Shown piece by piece: positions 1-11,746 of a stretch of DNA of 64,000 nucleotides; the stretch's first letter is position 1, and each line of letters begins with the position of its first letter. The stretch is from Pyropia yezoensis (lineage: Eukaryota; Rhodophyta; Bangiophyceae; Bangiales; Bangiaceae). Where the stretch lies: contig CM020619.1 in assembly GCA_009829735.1 (NCBI GenBank), positions 16,993,816 to 17,057,815 on the forward strand, read 5' to 3'. The notes under the pieces are model-generated. The model was given only the letters and a program-made list of their open reading frames with translations. It did no database searches and had not been told where the DNA came from. The translations under genes were made by a program, and so were the position numbers.

Positions 1-1625
1 GGAATAAGACAACTCGTCTTCCGACACGGAGGGAGAGCGCCGCGAGTGACGGCGACGACGGCGAGGAGGCGAGCATGCCCGGCTTGCCCGACGCTTGCCG
101 CGCCCATGTGGGGCCGGCTGGGGCACAATCGACCCAATACGAGCCCACTCGGTCGTCATGAGCCCCGCTACCGACTCGCAACTTGCGGTTCCCACAACAG
201 TACGAACGCGCTCCTCAAGTTGAGGAGTCTCGGAAACTTGAAGGGTTGCAGCGGACGAGGCCAACCAAGAAATGGTGCGCACCAACGTGGTGATCATCAT
301 CTCGGAGGTCAAGGGCGTGGCCGGCAATACCAACTTGGGATAGACCGTAAGGAGGGTGGCCCCCAAGTTGGGGGACACCGGAGTAGACGACTCAACGGCA
401 AGGCCTATCGGGATGTCCCCGTGCGGCTGGAATGGTACAGGAGGAAGCGGAGGGGCTCGCCGAGTAGGCGGAGCCCGAGAGAAACTGCGACCCCTACTCG
501 GGGCCCCCGCAGTTGGTTGAGTCAAGTAGCCATCGTGGGAGGTCACGGCCACCACGATTGTCTTGTCCGGGGGAGGCGCAGTGTGGCGTTTCACCCCGGG
601 CCAGACGGGTAGTCCCCGATGCCCAGCCCCTCCTGGAGTACCACACGGCCGTCGTGAAGTTTACGACTGACTCAGACGAACTGGCGAAGTGTGCCACCGT
701 CCTTGGGCCCGCGGGAGGATCGGCGCAACTTGTGATCGATGCTCTCCCACTCGATGAGCTTGTGGAGGCGCAGCATCTCCTCACGTAGAGTGAGCTGTCC
801 CGAGCAGCACCACTCAGCAATTAGCTGAGGGGTGAGCTGCTCGAAAGCTTGGATAAGCCGGGGGGATAGATGCCAAAACATCCCCCGCCGCTGAACACAA
901 GACACGCAGGTCGACATGACCTCGAGGAGCCACTGGGTTGCCAACATGGCGAACACCAGGAGGTCCGGGCTAGCCGTGAGCATGAGGGAGCCGACGTGGT
1001 CGAACAACCGTGGTAGTACCGTCGGAAACCCGTGGGGGACCTCAACTTGAGGCCACCACTCGGGCTTCTTCGGATAGTACTGCTCCGTACTGGCAGCAGA
1101 CTGTTGAGGAAACTCAAGTTGAGCCGAGGTCACCAAGTAGGGACCTCGCCGGTAGTCCTTCACCATCGGCACATCAAAGTGATGAGTGTGCGGATCGACG
1201 TCGCGAAGGTACGGGGGGCGAGTTCCCACAGCGTCCCAAGTGAAGGTTGGCACGTCGTCAGCGCCCAAGATAGTACCCCCACGGTCCACCATGGCCTTAG
1301 CCCGCTGGACGTCCTCGACCTCGTCCTCATCCAGGAAGGCAAACTGGTCCGTCCTGAAGTCGGGAGGAAACCCGACCCCACGGGGGAACTTCTCCCGTAG
1401 GCGGTCCCATACGCGACTCATCGCTGTGCCGAGTCGGCCACAGCGGAGAACCGTCAACCCCTCCTCATACAGAGGCCAAGCGGGGTAAAACCACCGCCCC
1501 AAGGCCTCCCGTGGTGCAACGCGGCCCCCCTCCGGGGGAGATCCCGCCGCCAACCCAAAGCCGGGCGACGCGGGCGTCCCATCCCCCGAAACGACCGCGG
1601 AGCCCCCGCCGGAAGTCCCGGCGGG
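1..1625 (-). pseudogene. Element B copy 1, antisense ORF (C-terminal part), interrupted
   Basis: This is the C-terminal two thirds of a large ORF found in all three element B copies, and it continues past the left window edge. It is open from 1625 down to 672. At 672 a stop replaces the Trp seen in the other copies after RQFV. A second stop follows about 25 codons later, although the homology continues (GRVVLQEGLGIGDYP, then an Arg/Ser-rich tail). It matches the ORFs at 8101-10044 and 17063-18889 along its whole length. The protein family is not recognised. It is rich in Trp, Tyr and Pro in the middle and SR-like at the end. Its N-terminal part lies at 13800-14200, on the other side of the element A insertion. 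Confidence 0.7.
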
Positions 1626-1630
1626 CGCTG
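1626..1630. repeat. Target-site duplication of element A (left)
   Basis: CGCTG directly abuts the outer end of the left LTR and recurs at 13795-13799 beside the right LTR. Five bases is the usual Ty3/gypsy duplication length. Removing 1631-13794 plus one repeat rejoins the element B antisense ORF without a gap. Confidence 0.85.
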
Positions 1631-2476
1631 TGTGAGGAACCACCCACACTTGGGCAGCCCTCAACGTACTCGTGATGGTGTCAGCGACCCGTGCCAGCCA
1701 AAAGGGCGACAGGGTGCGGGGAAGAGGATGGAGGTGGTGACGGTGGTGGGTCTGGGGAAGAGGACGGCGCGACGTCGGTGGTGATCGAGAGGGTTCAAAG
1801 GGTGAAGGTCGTCTTTGGTCTGTGTCTGTGGTTGCCCTTCCGGTCTCCCCCGGTGGCGCCGACACTCACGCACTATATACTCGCGTCGGGGCACCCGAGG
1901 TGCCCCAAAGCATGCGTTTCCCCGTCGCTCCACCGGTAGGCACAAAACGGCCCAAAAACAAAGCATGGCTCTCAGAACAAAGCATGGGCGGGCGTGCGCA
2001 CTAAAGGAGTGCAGCCCCAGTTTGCCCCAAACGAAGGGGTCCGGCGTGCGGCGCCTAGGGCGCCGCCCCAGCCGGCTCCAGACGCCAGTCGGCCCGAAGG
2101 TCCGAGAGGCGTGTAAGCACGATTCGATCGAGTCGGCCGAATCGGCCAGCCGGCTAGCCAGTCACATCGCTGCAATGCTGCAGCGAGGACATTTTAACGG
2201 ACTCGCCAGCTGTGGCAGATGTGGCTCGTCATGGGTGCTGACGGTGGCGCCTTTCGACAGGCATGATGGGCTGTCGATGGCTGCTGTCGTGCAGCCGGCA
2301 GACACCGTGAGACAGCGGCTGACTCATCTTGCGTCTGAAAGGTACACCGCGTCATGCCCCACAATACAAGGAGTTGATCCATGTTGCCAGGAGTTGATTC
2401 GGCAGGATCTGTAAGGAGAGGTCCCAGATATTATCCCTTAAGTATTAGGCATAGGATTAGGGGGGAAATCCTTACA
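1631..2476 (-). repeat. 3' LTR of element A
   Basis: About 846 bp, about 99% identical by eye to 12948-13794. The ends form a short imperfect inverted repeat (TGTGAGGA on the plus strand, TCCTTACA at the other end), giving TG...CA on the coding strand. A TATATA box lies near 1874-1879 (GAGTATATAGTG on the element strand) and could serve as the element promoter. The pol stop codon lies directly next to its inner edge. Confidence 0.85.
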
Positions 2477-2488
2477 CCTCCCCCCCTT
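2477..2488 (-). other. Polypurine tract of element A
   Basis: On the element strand a purine run (AAGGGGGGGAGG-like) sits immediately before the 3' LTR and overlaps the pol stop codon. This is the expected priming site for plus-strand DNA synthesis. Confidence 0.7.
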
Positions 2489-5400
2489 AGGACGTGCGTC
2501 GAAGGAAGGCGTCGAGAACCTCAGGTGCGTTGTCGAGGTCTTGCGTGGTTAGCCAGGTGTTCTCACTGACATCGCAGCCTTTCCACTTGACCAGGTACCG
2601 CAGTCGTCCACGGCGTTTTCGTGACCGAATAATGGAGTCCACTTCGTACTCAACCGATCCGTCCGGAAATGCTACCGGAGCTGGAGCGGGAGGAAGTCGA
2701 CCATACGGATCAGCGTTGTACGGCTTGAGTAGACTGGCGTGAAAGGCGTTGTGCACCTTTCGATCAAGGACTGCTTGAGGCAGATCCAGACGGAACGTAA
2801 CATCATTGATGTTTTCAGTGACTCGGTATGGTCCCGAAAACTTGGGCATCAACTTGCGAGCGCCCTGGAAGGCGTCCGGCATAAGGTTCTTGGTGCTCAG
2901 GAGCACGAGGTCGTCGACAGCGATCGTACATGGTCGGCGTCGACGGTTAGCGTACGCCGAGCGCGTCTCATTGGCCTTCTTGATAGCGGTTATGGCAGTC
3001 TCCTGAGCTTTTTGCAGACTGCTTAGCCAATCTGAGACTGCTGGTAGTTTCGATTCCTTGCTCTCGACGATGTCGACAGGTACTGTCCTTGGTTCAAAGC
3101 CGTAGTTCAGGAAGAATGGGGAGTACGTCGTGACCGCATTGGGTGACCGGTTGTAAGCTACTTCTGCAGCAACACGGAAGAGGTCCCAATCAACCTGATG
3201 ATGGTTCACGAAGTTTCGCAGGATTTCTTCAATCTTCTTGTTCATGATCTCGGTTTGTCCGTCCGTCTGGGGATGATAGGCTGAAGATGCCTTGATCTTG
3301 ACCTTGAGAATTTCGGTGAGCGACTGCCAGAAGTTGGAGAAGAAGATACGGTCTCGGTCGCAGACGATGTCGGATGGTAGACCGTGATGACGGTAGACGT
3401 GATCATGGTAGAGTTGCGCTACGACTGGTGCAGTACAGTCGGGCTTCATTGGTGCTAGTCGAATCATCTTCGACAGTCTGTCCACAATGACGTAAATGCC
3501 ATTGTGGCCCCTTTAGGTCAGTGGAAGAGGGGTGATAAAGTCCATGGAGACACTTGCCCATCGTTGGTTCGGTGGATCTAGTGGTTTGAGGTGATCCAGT
3601 GGTGAATGGGTGCCAGCTTTGTTCCGCTGGCACAAATCACATGATTGTACGTATCTTTGGATGTCCTTCCGCATTGTCTTCCAGTAGTATTTGGAAGCAA
3701 TAGCGTTGGTGGTTTTCTTAACTCCCATATGTCCTTGGCTTGGGATGTCGTGGTAGTCATGGAGTAGTCTTTGGCGTAGAGTACCAACGGGGATGCACGT
3801 ACGGTCACCTCGTTTCAACAACCTCATGTGAAGCCGGTAGGGAGATACCGGGTCTTTGACTAGGTCGGCAAACTCGGGATCCGCGTTGTACTCTTGGTCT
3901 AGGGTGGCGAGGTCTTGATCACTTTGGCTTATGGTCATGAGGTTGTTGATTTCAGTTTTCTTGGGTAGGCTTTCGATGGTCTTGGTTAGCACGCGACTAA
4001 GGAGATCTTGATTGGGAGCGTGCTTATCGGGGGCGTCTTGTGGTTGCCTTGAAAGAGCATCAGCTACGGGGTTGGAAGTGCCCTTGATGGGGATGATCTT
4101 GAAATCGAATTGCTCCAACAGCTCTAGCCACATGACTTGGCGGTCGTTGAGCTTCTCTTGGGTTTTCAAGTACCTTAGGGACTCATGGTCGGTGTGCACC
4201 TCGAACGACCTTCCATGGCGGTAGCAACGCCAGTGTCGAATGGCTTGTACAACTGCGAGCAGTGCGCGCTCACGGATACTGTAGCGCTGTTCGTGGATGT
4301 TCAGCGTCAATGAGAAGTAGGCCACTGGGCGTCGTCCTTTTCCGTCATCTTGTTCAAGGACAGCGCCAACAGCATACCCACTGGCATCTGTGGAGACGAA
4401 GATTGGGTACCTCTTGTCGAATGGCCTCAGTACTGGTGCACTTGTCGTCAGGGTTTGTAGTTGCTCAAAAGCCTTCTGGGCGTCAGAGTTCCATTCGAAG
4501 TCGACGTTTCCAGTAAGCCTTGTGAGAGGTGCAGCCACGGATGCCATTCCCTTAATAAATCGACGATAGAAGTTGACCATGCCGAGGAAAGATTGCACAT
4601 CTTTTTTGCTCTGTGGCGTTGCCCATGATCAAATGGCTTGGACCTTGTAGTCCTCCATAGAGAAGCCTTCGTTGGAAATGACATGGCCGAGGTAGTCCAC
4701 AGTTGTTCGCGCAAATTGGCATTTGCTGAGTTTGGCGTAGAGCTTATGCTCTCGCAGCTTGTCCAGGGCTTGCCTTAGGTGCTTTAGATGATCTTCGTAA
4801 GCTTCACTGTAGACCAGGATGTCGTCGAGGTAGACGCAGATAAACTCGTAGAGATAGGGTCGGAAGACGTCATTCATTAGGTTCATGGAGACCGCGGGGG
4901 CATTTGTTAGCCCAAAGGGTAGCACGGTAAATTCGTAGAACCCGTATTTTGTTCGGAACGCCGTCAGTGGGATAGTATCAGGGTCAAGCCGGATCTGGTG
5001 GTAACCTGATCGAGGTCGATCTTCGTGAAGTACTTGGCCTTTCGCAGTTGGTCGAAGATGTCGTCAATTCTTGGTAAGGGATATGCGTTCTTGATAGTGG
5101 CTTTGTTCAATGCTCGATAATCGATGCACATTCGCCAGCCACCGTCCTTCTTTGCGGCAAAGAGTACAGAAGAGCCCCACGGTGAGGCACTTGGTTGGAT
5201 GAACCCCTTTCGTATGAGGGTTGCAAGTTGTGTCTTGAGTTCATCGAGTTCCCATTCAGATAGGCGATAAATGCCACTGCGACGTGGTTGAGCGTCCTCC
5301 GTAAGCTTGACGCTAAACTTGTGACTGCGTTCAGGAGGAAGTCCATCGGGAAGCTCTTCCGGGAAGACGTCGGCGTACTCGTTGAGAATCTCTTGGACGT

Positions 5401-5977
5401 CATTCTTGTCTTCAGCTTCTCCCATTTTGATCGCATTGATGTCAAAGGTGCTGGAAGGATCTTCGGATTGCAGGTAAATGGCGAAGACAGGAACTTTTTG
5501 AATAAGGTCCTTGGCGAGGCGTTGCCTACTAATCAGGCCATGGGGTTTCTTGAGGGAGGCAGTGATGGAGATGTTCTTTTAGTTAAACTTGAAGGAGATC
5601 TTGTTCTTCTTGTTGTTGATTTCGGCGTCCTTGTCGTCACGCCATTTCTTTCCGAGGATGATGTCGTACGCACTTAGGTCGCATACAGCAAACCGAAGAC
5701 GTTCTTGGTATGGGCCGATGTGAATCTCTAAGGGTTCAATGGTCTCTGCGAGGACGTGGGAGCGACCATCGGGCATGTGTGCCGCGAAGTCCGTTTCTTT
5801 CGTGGTCACATTCAGGGTATTCACGAGGCGCCTTGATTCGACGTTAATGGGAGATCCGTCGTCAAACAGCACCTTAACAAGATGTCCATTGACAGAGGCA
5901 GTAGAAAGCAGAAGCCCGAGACGCGGGCCTTCAAATGGTGACGACATGTTTTCAGGAACCGAAGAAGCGTCTGGCAC
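2487..5977 (-). pseudogene. Element A pol: protease, RT, RNase H, integrase, chromodomain (broken)
   Basis: Domains in order on the minus strand. A retropepsin-like protease at about 5579-5977 has FDDGSP in place of the usual D-S/T-G. RT spans about 4630-5560 with [13 protein letters not shown] and the catalytic YLDDIL. RNase H runs from about 3900 to 4440 (DASGYAVGAVLEQ). The integrase has an HHCC zinc finger (3600-3720), the catalytic D-D-E triad (MDFITPLP, VCDRDRIF, HPQTDGQTE) and a C-terminal chromodomain (YLVKWKGCDVSENTW) ending at 2487. Lesions seen: in-frame TAA at 5579, a 1-base frameshift in RT near 5015, TGA near 4627, and TAA at 3513 inside the integrase core. The product cannot be made as one polyprotein from this copy. 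Confidence 0.9.
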
Positions 5978-6000
5978 CGGTTTTGATGACGGTTGCTGCT

Positions 6001-6870
6001 TCAGTTCCGCTGGCCTTTTGGGCAGTCCTTGGCCATATGTCCTTTCTCACGGCAGCGGAGGCAGAGGCCTTCACCCATGCAGCGCTGACGCTCTTCAGGC
6101 GTGAGTTTCTCGACTTTGATGCTGGAGATTTCCATGGGAGTGACACCCGTCGTGGATGGCCTCGCAGATGTGCCGCCGAGGTGCGTCGAGGCACCAGCCT
6201 TGGCAGCCTTCACGCGCAGAGCGTCAGTCATGACAGATTCAAGATCCGAGTAGGTCTTGAGACAAAGAGCCCGCCAGATGTCCCGCTTCAAGCCTCGGGT
6301 GTAGCGGTCAATCTTCTCGGCTTCCGTGATGTCAGGGATGTCCAAGAGGACGCTCAGAAGCGTCCTGTTGAACGTTCCGACGTCTTTGATTTGGCGCCAC
6401 GAGTGCAGCTTGTCTCGTGCCACTTGTGTCTTGTTCAGTGGACTGAAGCGGCGAATTAGAGCAGAACGGAAGGATTCCCAGTTCGGGACAGCTGTAGTCT
6501 GACTGTAGACCTTCCACCAGTCGAACGCTTCGCCGTCGAGGAAGGTGCAAGCAATACTGCACGCATCGTCGGGGTCACTCAGTCGCACATAGAAATCCAT
6601 AAGCGAGCACCACGCTTCAACCGTCCCAGGTTTACCGGAAAAAGCCACGGGTTTGTTCGGCCTCGCGGATTTCATGCCACTAGTAGTGGCCCTGGCCTTG
6701 GCTTCGGACAGTTGCTGCTTAGCGTCGGCTAGTTCCATCTTATGAGCCTCGAGTTGTTCGCTCATTTGCGCGACAAACGCTGTAAGCTGGGTCCAGGCTT
6801 CCATGGTCGGTGCGTTCGAGCCCGAGCCCGGATTGGCCGGGTTGACACCCCCTGGGATTGGTGCATCCAT
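6001..6870 (-). CDS. Element A gag with CCHC zinc knuckle
   Basis: A 289-residue ORF. An N-terminal region with a short coiled-coil-like stretch (about residues 30-60) is followed by the Retrotrans_gag capsid domain (about residues 75-220, containing AFDWWKVYSQT, WESFRSALIRRF and KIDRYTRGLK). A C-X2-C-X4-H-X4-C knuckle (CLRCREKGHMAKDC) lies about 15 residues from the end. It would form the capsid and bind the RNA genome. The protease frame follows in the -1 frame and overlaps the gag end, as is usual for programmed gag-pol frameshifting. Gag is the only intact reading frame of element A. Confidence 0.85.
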   Translation of the reverse strand: MDAPIPGGVNPANPGSGSNAPTMEAWTQLTAFVAQMSEQLEAHKMELADAKQQLSEAKARATTSGMKSARPNKPVAFSGKPGTVEAWCSLMDFYVRLSDPDDACSIACTFLDGEAFDWWKVYSQTTAVPNWESFRSALIRRFSPLNKTQVARDKLHSWRQIKDVGTFNRTLLSVLLDIPDITEAEKIDRYTRGLKRDIWRALCLKTYSDLESVMTDALRVKAAKAGASTHLGGTSARPSTTGVTPMEISSIKVEKLTPEERQRCMGEGLCLRCREKGHMAKDCPKGQRN

Positions 6871-7223
6871 GGTGTCTTGGGTTCAAGTCCGAGGCAAACA
6901 AACTTACAACCCAGACTTCACAAGACTTGCTTGGGAAGGACCCCAAGGAAGATCTCGGAGATGTGGGATAGAAGTCTGTCTGCAGCAGTAGTGGTGTACA
7001 CGATTTGGACAAGTGCTGCGCTAGTTGCTGCAACATTCCAAATGATGTACAGCACTACTTCGAGAAGCGCAAGAAATTCGGTTGAAATCACACAAACGGA
7101 TTATTCAGAAGCGTCCGTGCACAGGCCCGAGTCGGGTCGTGTCGGATTTCCAAGCGGGGGGATCAATGGAGAAGAATCGGGCTCCTAGGCCAGATCCAGG
7201 GGCGTGTCAACAGGTGTCAATCG
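6871..7223. other. Element A leader or unassigned internal sequence
   Basis: This stretch lies upstream of the gag start on the element strand. I see no conserved ORF. A tRNA T-arm-like word (GGTTCAAGTCC) occurs near 6891, but no cloverleaf can be built around it. The 5' LTR is not adjacent because nested insertions separate it. Confidence 0.4.
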
Positions 7224-7292
7224 GTGCGGCGCGCCAGCATCAACGATGTTAGGCTCCGTCCGGATATTCTTCAAGCAATCCTTGACCGAAAG
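7224..7292 (+). pseudogene. Fragment of a Ty3/gypsy integrase C-terminus
   Basis: Reads SINDVRLRPDILQAILDRK on the plus strand. It matches INDVTFRLDLPQAVLDRK of element A's own integrase (near 2770-2830), but in the opposite orientation. It ends exactly where the element B LTR starts, so it is probably a remnant of an older related element that B inserted into. Confidence 0.55.
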
Positions 7293-7760
7293 TGTGGCAA
7301 AAACCACAAGCACACACGGCACCCAAGTTGGGGCGGTGTGCCAGGGCTGCCTCCCGTGTCGGGGGAACCGGAAGAAGTGCAAGTCGCACACACTCTGTCC
7401 CTGTTGTGGGGCAAACCCCCCACGGACAAACAAGAGGATGGTGTGTGGTCCAACAGTTTCTTGGTCGGGTCGGGGACGCAGGGCCAAGCCCCGCTGTCCC
7501 TCCCCTTATCCCCCCAGGGTCCACTCAGAATCTCGCCACTCAGAATCTCCCACCCCAGCACCTGCCCACCGGGCCACACGAAAATTCAAGACGATAAATG
7601 CAGAAAACCCTCAAATCCAAGTTGGATTTACTACTAAGCTAACTATCCCAAACTTGGGGAATATGGACCCAAATGCAGGGGGAGGAACGGATCAGGCTAG
7701 TGGCCTGTCGCCCCTTGCATGGCACGTGTTGCCCCCCTACCTGGGGGTCAATACTGCCAC
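7293..7760 (-). repeat. 3' LTR of element B copy 2
   Basis: Begins TGTGGCA and ends TGCCAC, a terminal inverted repeat typical of LTRs. Copies lie at 11842-12310 and 14201-14668, with a partial one at 18890-19006. It contains a perfect 17 bp palindrome (AAATCCAAGTTGGATTT, 7613-7629). On the plus strand an open frame runs through it and encodes a Cys-rich word (CLPCRGNRKKC, then CPCCG) in frame with the antisense ORF. A TGA at 7801 closes that frame in this copy. Confidence 0.8.
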
Positions 7761-7776
7761 GCTCCCCTCTCCTCAG
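7761..7776 (-). other. Polypurine tract of element B copy 2
   Basis: On the minus strand CTGAGGAGAGGGGAGC directly precedes the LTR. The same tract precedes the LTR at 14201. It fixes the sense orientation of element B as that of pol, not that of the large plus-strand ORF. Confidence 0.65.
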
Positions 7777-8100
7777 TTCCGACCGACTCGGTCGGCCCTG
7801 TGAGGGGGTGCGTAAACGCACGTCTCGGCGTTGGGGGCGCGACTTGCTGTCCCCCCCTTGAGTTCGTAACGCGGATGTGGAGGCGGTCACGTTGACCGCC
7901 CCTCTCCTCAAGCTTGCCCACTCGGCAGCTTGCTCTCCTCATTTCACACTTCACCATCATCACCACCTCCCCTTCACCTTCCACTGGGCCGCCCCACGCT
8001 GGGGATGCCACCCGTATACCCACGATCCGAGTCCCCCTCAACTCGAGGCGGGTCTCGTGCCGCGATAGCCAGAGCGTCTCTCCCCAACTTGGGGAGAGCC

Positions 8101-10044
8101 ATGGCGACTCCGGGAGTGGAGACGGACTCTCTTGACGAGCGCATGGAGGACACCTCCTACGGGGCAGCACCCGCCGGGACTTCCGGCGGGGGCTCCGCGA
8201 TCGCTCCGGGGGATGGGACTCCCGCGTCACCCGGCTTTGGGTTGACGGCGGGGTCTCCCCCGGAGGCGGGACAAGTTGTCCCGCGTGAGGCCTTGGGGCG
8301 GTGGTTTTACCCCGCTTGGCCTCTCTATAAGGAGGGGCTGACTGTTCTTCGCTGTGGCCGACTTGGCGCAGCGATGGGCCGGGTATGGGACCGCCTACGG
8401 GAGAAGTATCCCCGTAGGGTCGGGTTCCCTGCCGGCTTCAGGACGGACCAGTTTGCCTTCCTGGACGATGCGGAGGTTGAGGACGTTCAGCGGGCCAAGG
8501 TCATGGTGGACCGCGGGGGAACTATCCCGGGTCCCGGCGACTTGCCGACCTTCACGTGGGACGCTGTGGCAACTCGCCCACCGTACCTCCACGAAGCCGA
8601 TCCGCACACTCATCACTTTGATGTGCGGATGGAGAATGACTTCCGGCGAGGTCCCTACTTGGTGACCTCGGCTCAACTTGAGTTTCCTCAACAGTCTGCT
8701 GCCAGTAAGGAGCAGTACTATCCGAAGAAGCCCGAGTGGTGGCCTCAAGTTGAGGTCCCCTACGGGTTCCCGGCGTTGTTGCCACGGTTGCTTGACCACT
8801 TCGGCTCCGTCATGTTGACGGCTGCCCCTGATCACCTGGTGTGGGCCATGTTGGCCACCCAGTGGCTCCTCGAGGTCATGTCGACCTGGGTGTCCTGTGT
8901 TCAGCGGCGGGGGATGCTCTGGCATCTCCCCCTCCGGCTCATTAAAGGTTTGGAACAGCTCACCCCTCAGCTAGTTGCTGAGGGGTGCTCATCAGGACAA
9001 CTCACTTTACTTGAGGAGATGCTCCGGCTCCATAAGTTTATCGAGTGGGAGAGCATTGAGCACAAGTTGCGCCGCCCCACTCGTGGGCCCAAGGACGATG
9101 GCGCACTTCGCCAGTTCGTGTGGGTCGCTCGTGAGCTTCACGACGGCCGTGTGGTCCTACGAGAGGGGTTGGGCATCGGGGACTACCCGTATGCCCCGGG
9201 GGTGGATCGCCACACTGCGCCACCCCCGGACAAGCCCATAGTCATGGCCGTGCCGTCCTATGATGACCATATGACTCAACCCACTGCGGGGGCCCCAAGT
9301 CGGGGTCGCAGTTACACCCGGGTACCGCCACCTCGGCGGGCCCCTCCGCTTCCTCCTGTTCCTTTCCAACCTCACGGGAACATCCCGATCAGCGTGGCCG
9401 TGGAGTCTTCCACCCCGGTGTCCCCCAACTTGGGGGCCACCCTCCTGACGGTATACCCCAAGTTGGTGTTGCCGCCCACGCCTCTAACCTCAGAGATGAT
9501 GATCACCACGTTGGTGCGCACCATTTCCTGGTTGGCCGCGTCGACCGCAACCCTACAGAGTTCCGAGACTCCTCAACTTGAGGAGCGCGTTCGTACTGCA
9601 GTGGCGACCGCGAGTTGCGAGTAGGTGGCGGAGTTCATGACAGCCGAGTTGGCTCGCATTGGGGCTATTATGCCCCAGCCAGCCCCACTTGGGCGTGACA
9701 AACGTCGCGCGAGCCGGGCATACTCGCCTCCTCGCCGTCGTCGCCGACACTCGCGGCGCTCTCCTTCCGTATCGGAAGACGAGTTGTCTTACTCCGTTTC
9801 GGAGTCCTCTACCCCGTCGGAGGCGGAGTCTGTCCAGCGTCTGCGTCGCAAACTCGCGCGCAAGGCCAGGCAGAAGAGTGGCCACGGTCGGCGCCACTTG
9901 CGCGACCGTGAGGGGCGCGACGGTTCCGACTTGGAGCCGCCGCCCCCTCCAACAAGTGGAGACCGTTATCGGCGTGGGTCTCGCCGCTCGCCTCCACGTG
10001 AGGGCGAGGGCCGTGGAGTGGGAGAGTCTAGCATGCGTGCCTAG
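8101..10044 (+). pseudogene. Element B antisense ORF, copy 2 (most complete)
   Basis: From ATG 8101 (MATPGVETDSLDERMEDTSY) the frame is open to a TAG at 9622-9624, then continues in the same frame to 10044. The other two copies have sense codons at the TAG position. The frame also extends upstream of 8101, through another stop (7801), into the LTR. The central ~350 residues (ALGRWFYPAWPLY, TFTWDAVATRPPYL, PKKPEWWPQVEVP, EEMLRLHKFIEWESIEHKL) are shared by all copies. The C-terminal 140 residues are Arg/Ser-rich (SPPRRRRRHSRRSPSVSED), like an SR or basic nucleic-acid-binding tail. I do not recognise the family. It could be a captured gag-like protein or an accessory protein. It ends tail to tail with pol, 111 bp apart. 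Confidence 0.75.
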
Positions 10045-10155
10045 TTGGCAGCTGCCTTTGTTGTGAGAGTGTGAGGGTTAGGGCTGTAGTTAAAAGCCAC
10101 TCTGCGTACCACTTCGACTTGAAGCACTCTCTTGGCACTGTTGTTCGGCCTTCCC

Positions 10156-11241
10156 TCACGTTGAGGGAGGGCTGTTAGGGTCTATCTCATTCCGGGCACA
10201 GTACGCCCGGACCTTCTCAGCGGGAAGGTCCTCCACATACTCCCACGTATCATCCTTGGCTTTGTAGCCAAACCAACGCACCCTCAACATGAGGCGGTCA
10301 GTGTCTTCATCCCATCCGTGGTCGATGAACTTATCGAACACGTACTCCTGTGGGCCCTGTTTGGCTGCAGGCAGTGAGGGGAGGCGCCACGATTCCAACG
10401 CACGCGCCCAAGCTGGGTCGCCTGCAGGCGGTGATGCAACTTTGACCACGTCCTGTCCGTTCACTGTGCGGACCCCATCGTCACTTTCGATGGTGAAGCG
10501 CCGCCCATCAGTACGAAGGACCTGGTACGGTCCCTTCGTCTGGAATACCAGCTTACCCCCAGTTGGGGTGTGCGAGTGTACCAGCACCCAGTCACCCTGC
10601 TCGGGGACATGTTTAGCATTGCGCACCTTTTTGTCACAGGTACGCTTGTAGCGCTTTTGTGCTTTGTCCATCTCAGCCCTGACTTTAGGGATGAGGTTTT
10701 CAAGCCTAGCAGCGAACTCCGCCTTACTCTCAGTAGGAGTAGGCGTACTGCCACCATCCTCCCTAGTTGGGAGCGACCGCCGCACGGCAATAGACCGCAC
10801 ACGACGGGGGGTCACAAAAGCGAGGGGTACTTCCCCTGTAGATGAGTGAACCTGCGAATTGTAGGCAGTGGTAGGAATAGAAATGTATTGGTCCCACGTT
10901 TTCACAAGCTCACTCACATAGTGGCGCAGCTGCCTAACAATAGTTTTGTTGAAGCGCTCCTTAACGAGGGCCCTTGAACGAGGTCCTCCCCTCTACGGTT
11001 GTTGGCGTATAGGGGGTGCACCGGGCTTCAACTCGATCCGGTGTTGGGTGGCTCTCATGAGTCCCAACTGACCATCCCACAACTTGTGATATTGGTCCAA
11101 GAGGCGTTCAACTTGAACCCTCAACCTGGGTGGAACACCCTCCATGTTCACATGGGGACGAGGAGAGGCGGCCGACTTGGCTTGGTGCTTCTCCTTTCCG
11201 GACTTCGGGTCGCTACTCGCGCCCGCGTTGAGGGTGACCAC
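10156..11241 (-). pseudogene. Element B copy 2 pol remnant (RT start fused to integrase end)
   Basis: The minus strand first reads an RT N-terminus (ATQHRIELKPGAPPIRQQP, near 10995-11060). It then jumps at about 10980 to the end of the integrase core (ERFNKT...) and its C-terminal region. The last ~55 residues (IDHGWDEDTDRLMLRVRW, then DDTWEYVEDLPAEKV) look like a chromodomain. Protease, most of RT, RNase H and the catalytic integrase core are missing. A stop and a frame change lie at the junction. Copy 3 (15303-16943) preserves the integrase that is missing here. Confidence 0.8.
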
Positions 11242-11289
11242 TACTGCCGGTCCCTCATGTTGGTCGATATAGCCGAACTTGGCTCCCGA

Positions 11290-11746
11290 TCAAAGATACT
11301 TTCTTTGAGGGTGGCGGGGGTAGCAACTTGCTACGACCCCTGTCACAGGCTCGAGCCCATCACCGACGAGTGAAGGTCCGCCGTCCTCCACCCGCCTAGT
11401 TGGCGACGGCTCTATGCCGAAGTTAAATCCAACCCGAGTGGATCTCGCGGGGACAGTCCTCTCACCTTGGGACGTTCCCTTTGAGTGTACCACCCGGTGG
11501 CCGAAGTGCGAACCACCGGTCCGAGGAAAACCCTCAGGGTGAAAACCCGACTGGGTCGGGGTGGCATACGGCCCGCACCGATACCCACGGCCCTGCTGGC
11601 TGGAGTGCCTCTAGCACCTCCGCGACCCCAGGTACACCCTGTGTCTGGCCAGTATTCAAAGGCGCCGGAGTAAAGTCGTCACCGGAGAGTTTCCCGAACG
11701 TCGGGGGGTCCGATCCAGCCGTGTTGGCTAACGATCCACACGACAC
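11290..11746 (-). pseudogene. Element B 5' internal sense ORF remnant
   Basis: Two minus-strand reading pieces lie just inside the 5' LTR and are conserved in copy 3 (14725-14964, plus strand), e.g. FGKLSGDDFTPAP and VAEVLEALQPAGPWVSV. The conserved frame suggests a former coding region where gag would be expected, but no capsid or zinc-knuckle motif is seen. One stop interrupts this copy after PVGFSP. Confidence 0.4.

Noticed and set aside
46..612. Plus-strand open frame opposite the element B antisense ORF
   Set aside because: It is the shadow of the minus-strand ORF; only the minus-strand frame is conserved in the other copies.
1631..2476. Solo LTR
   Set aside because: It abuts pol and a polypurine tract and shares a target-site duplication with the LTR at 12948-13794, so it belongs to a full element.
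6889..6910. tRNA T-arm-like word GGTTCAAGTCC
   Set aside because: No D-arm, anticodon arm or matching acceptor can be built around it; stem pairing needs an 8-base loop.
7204..10044. First read as the gag of element B on the plus strand
   Set aside because: PBS and polypurine tract positions show the sense strand is minus, so this is an antisense ORF, not a conventional gag-pol.
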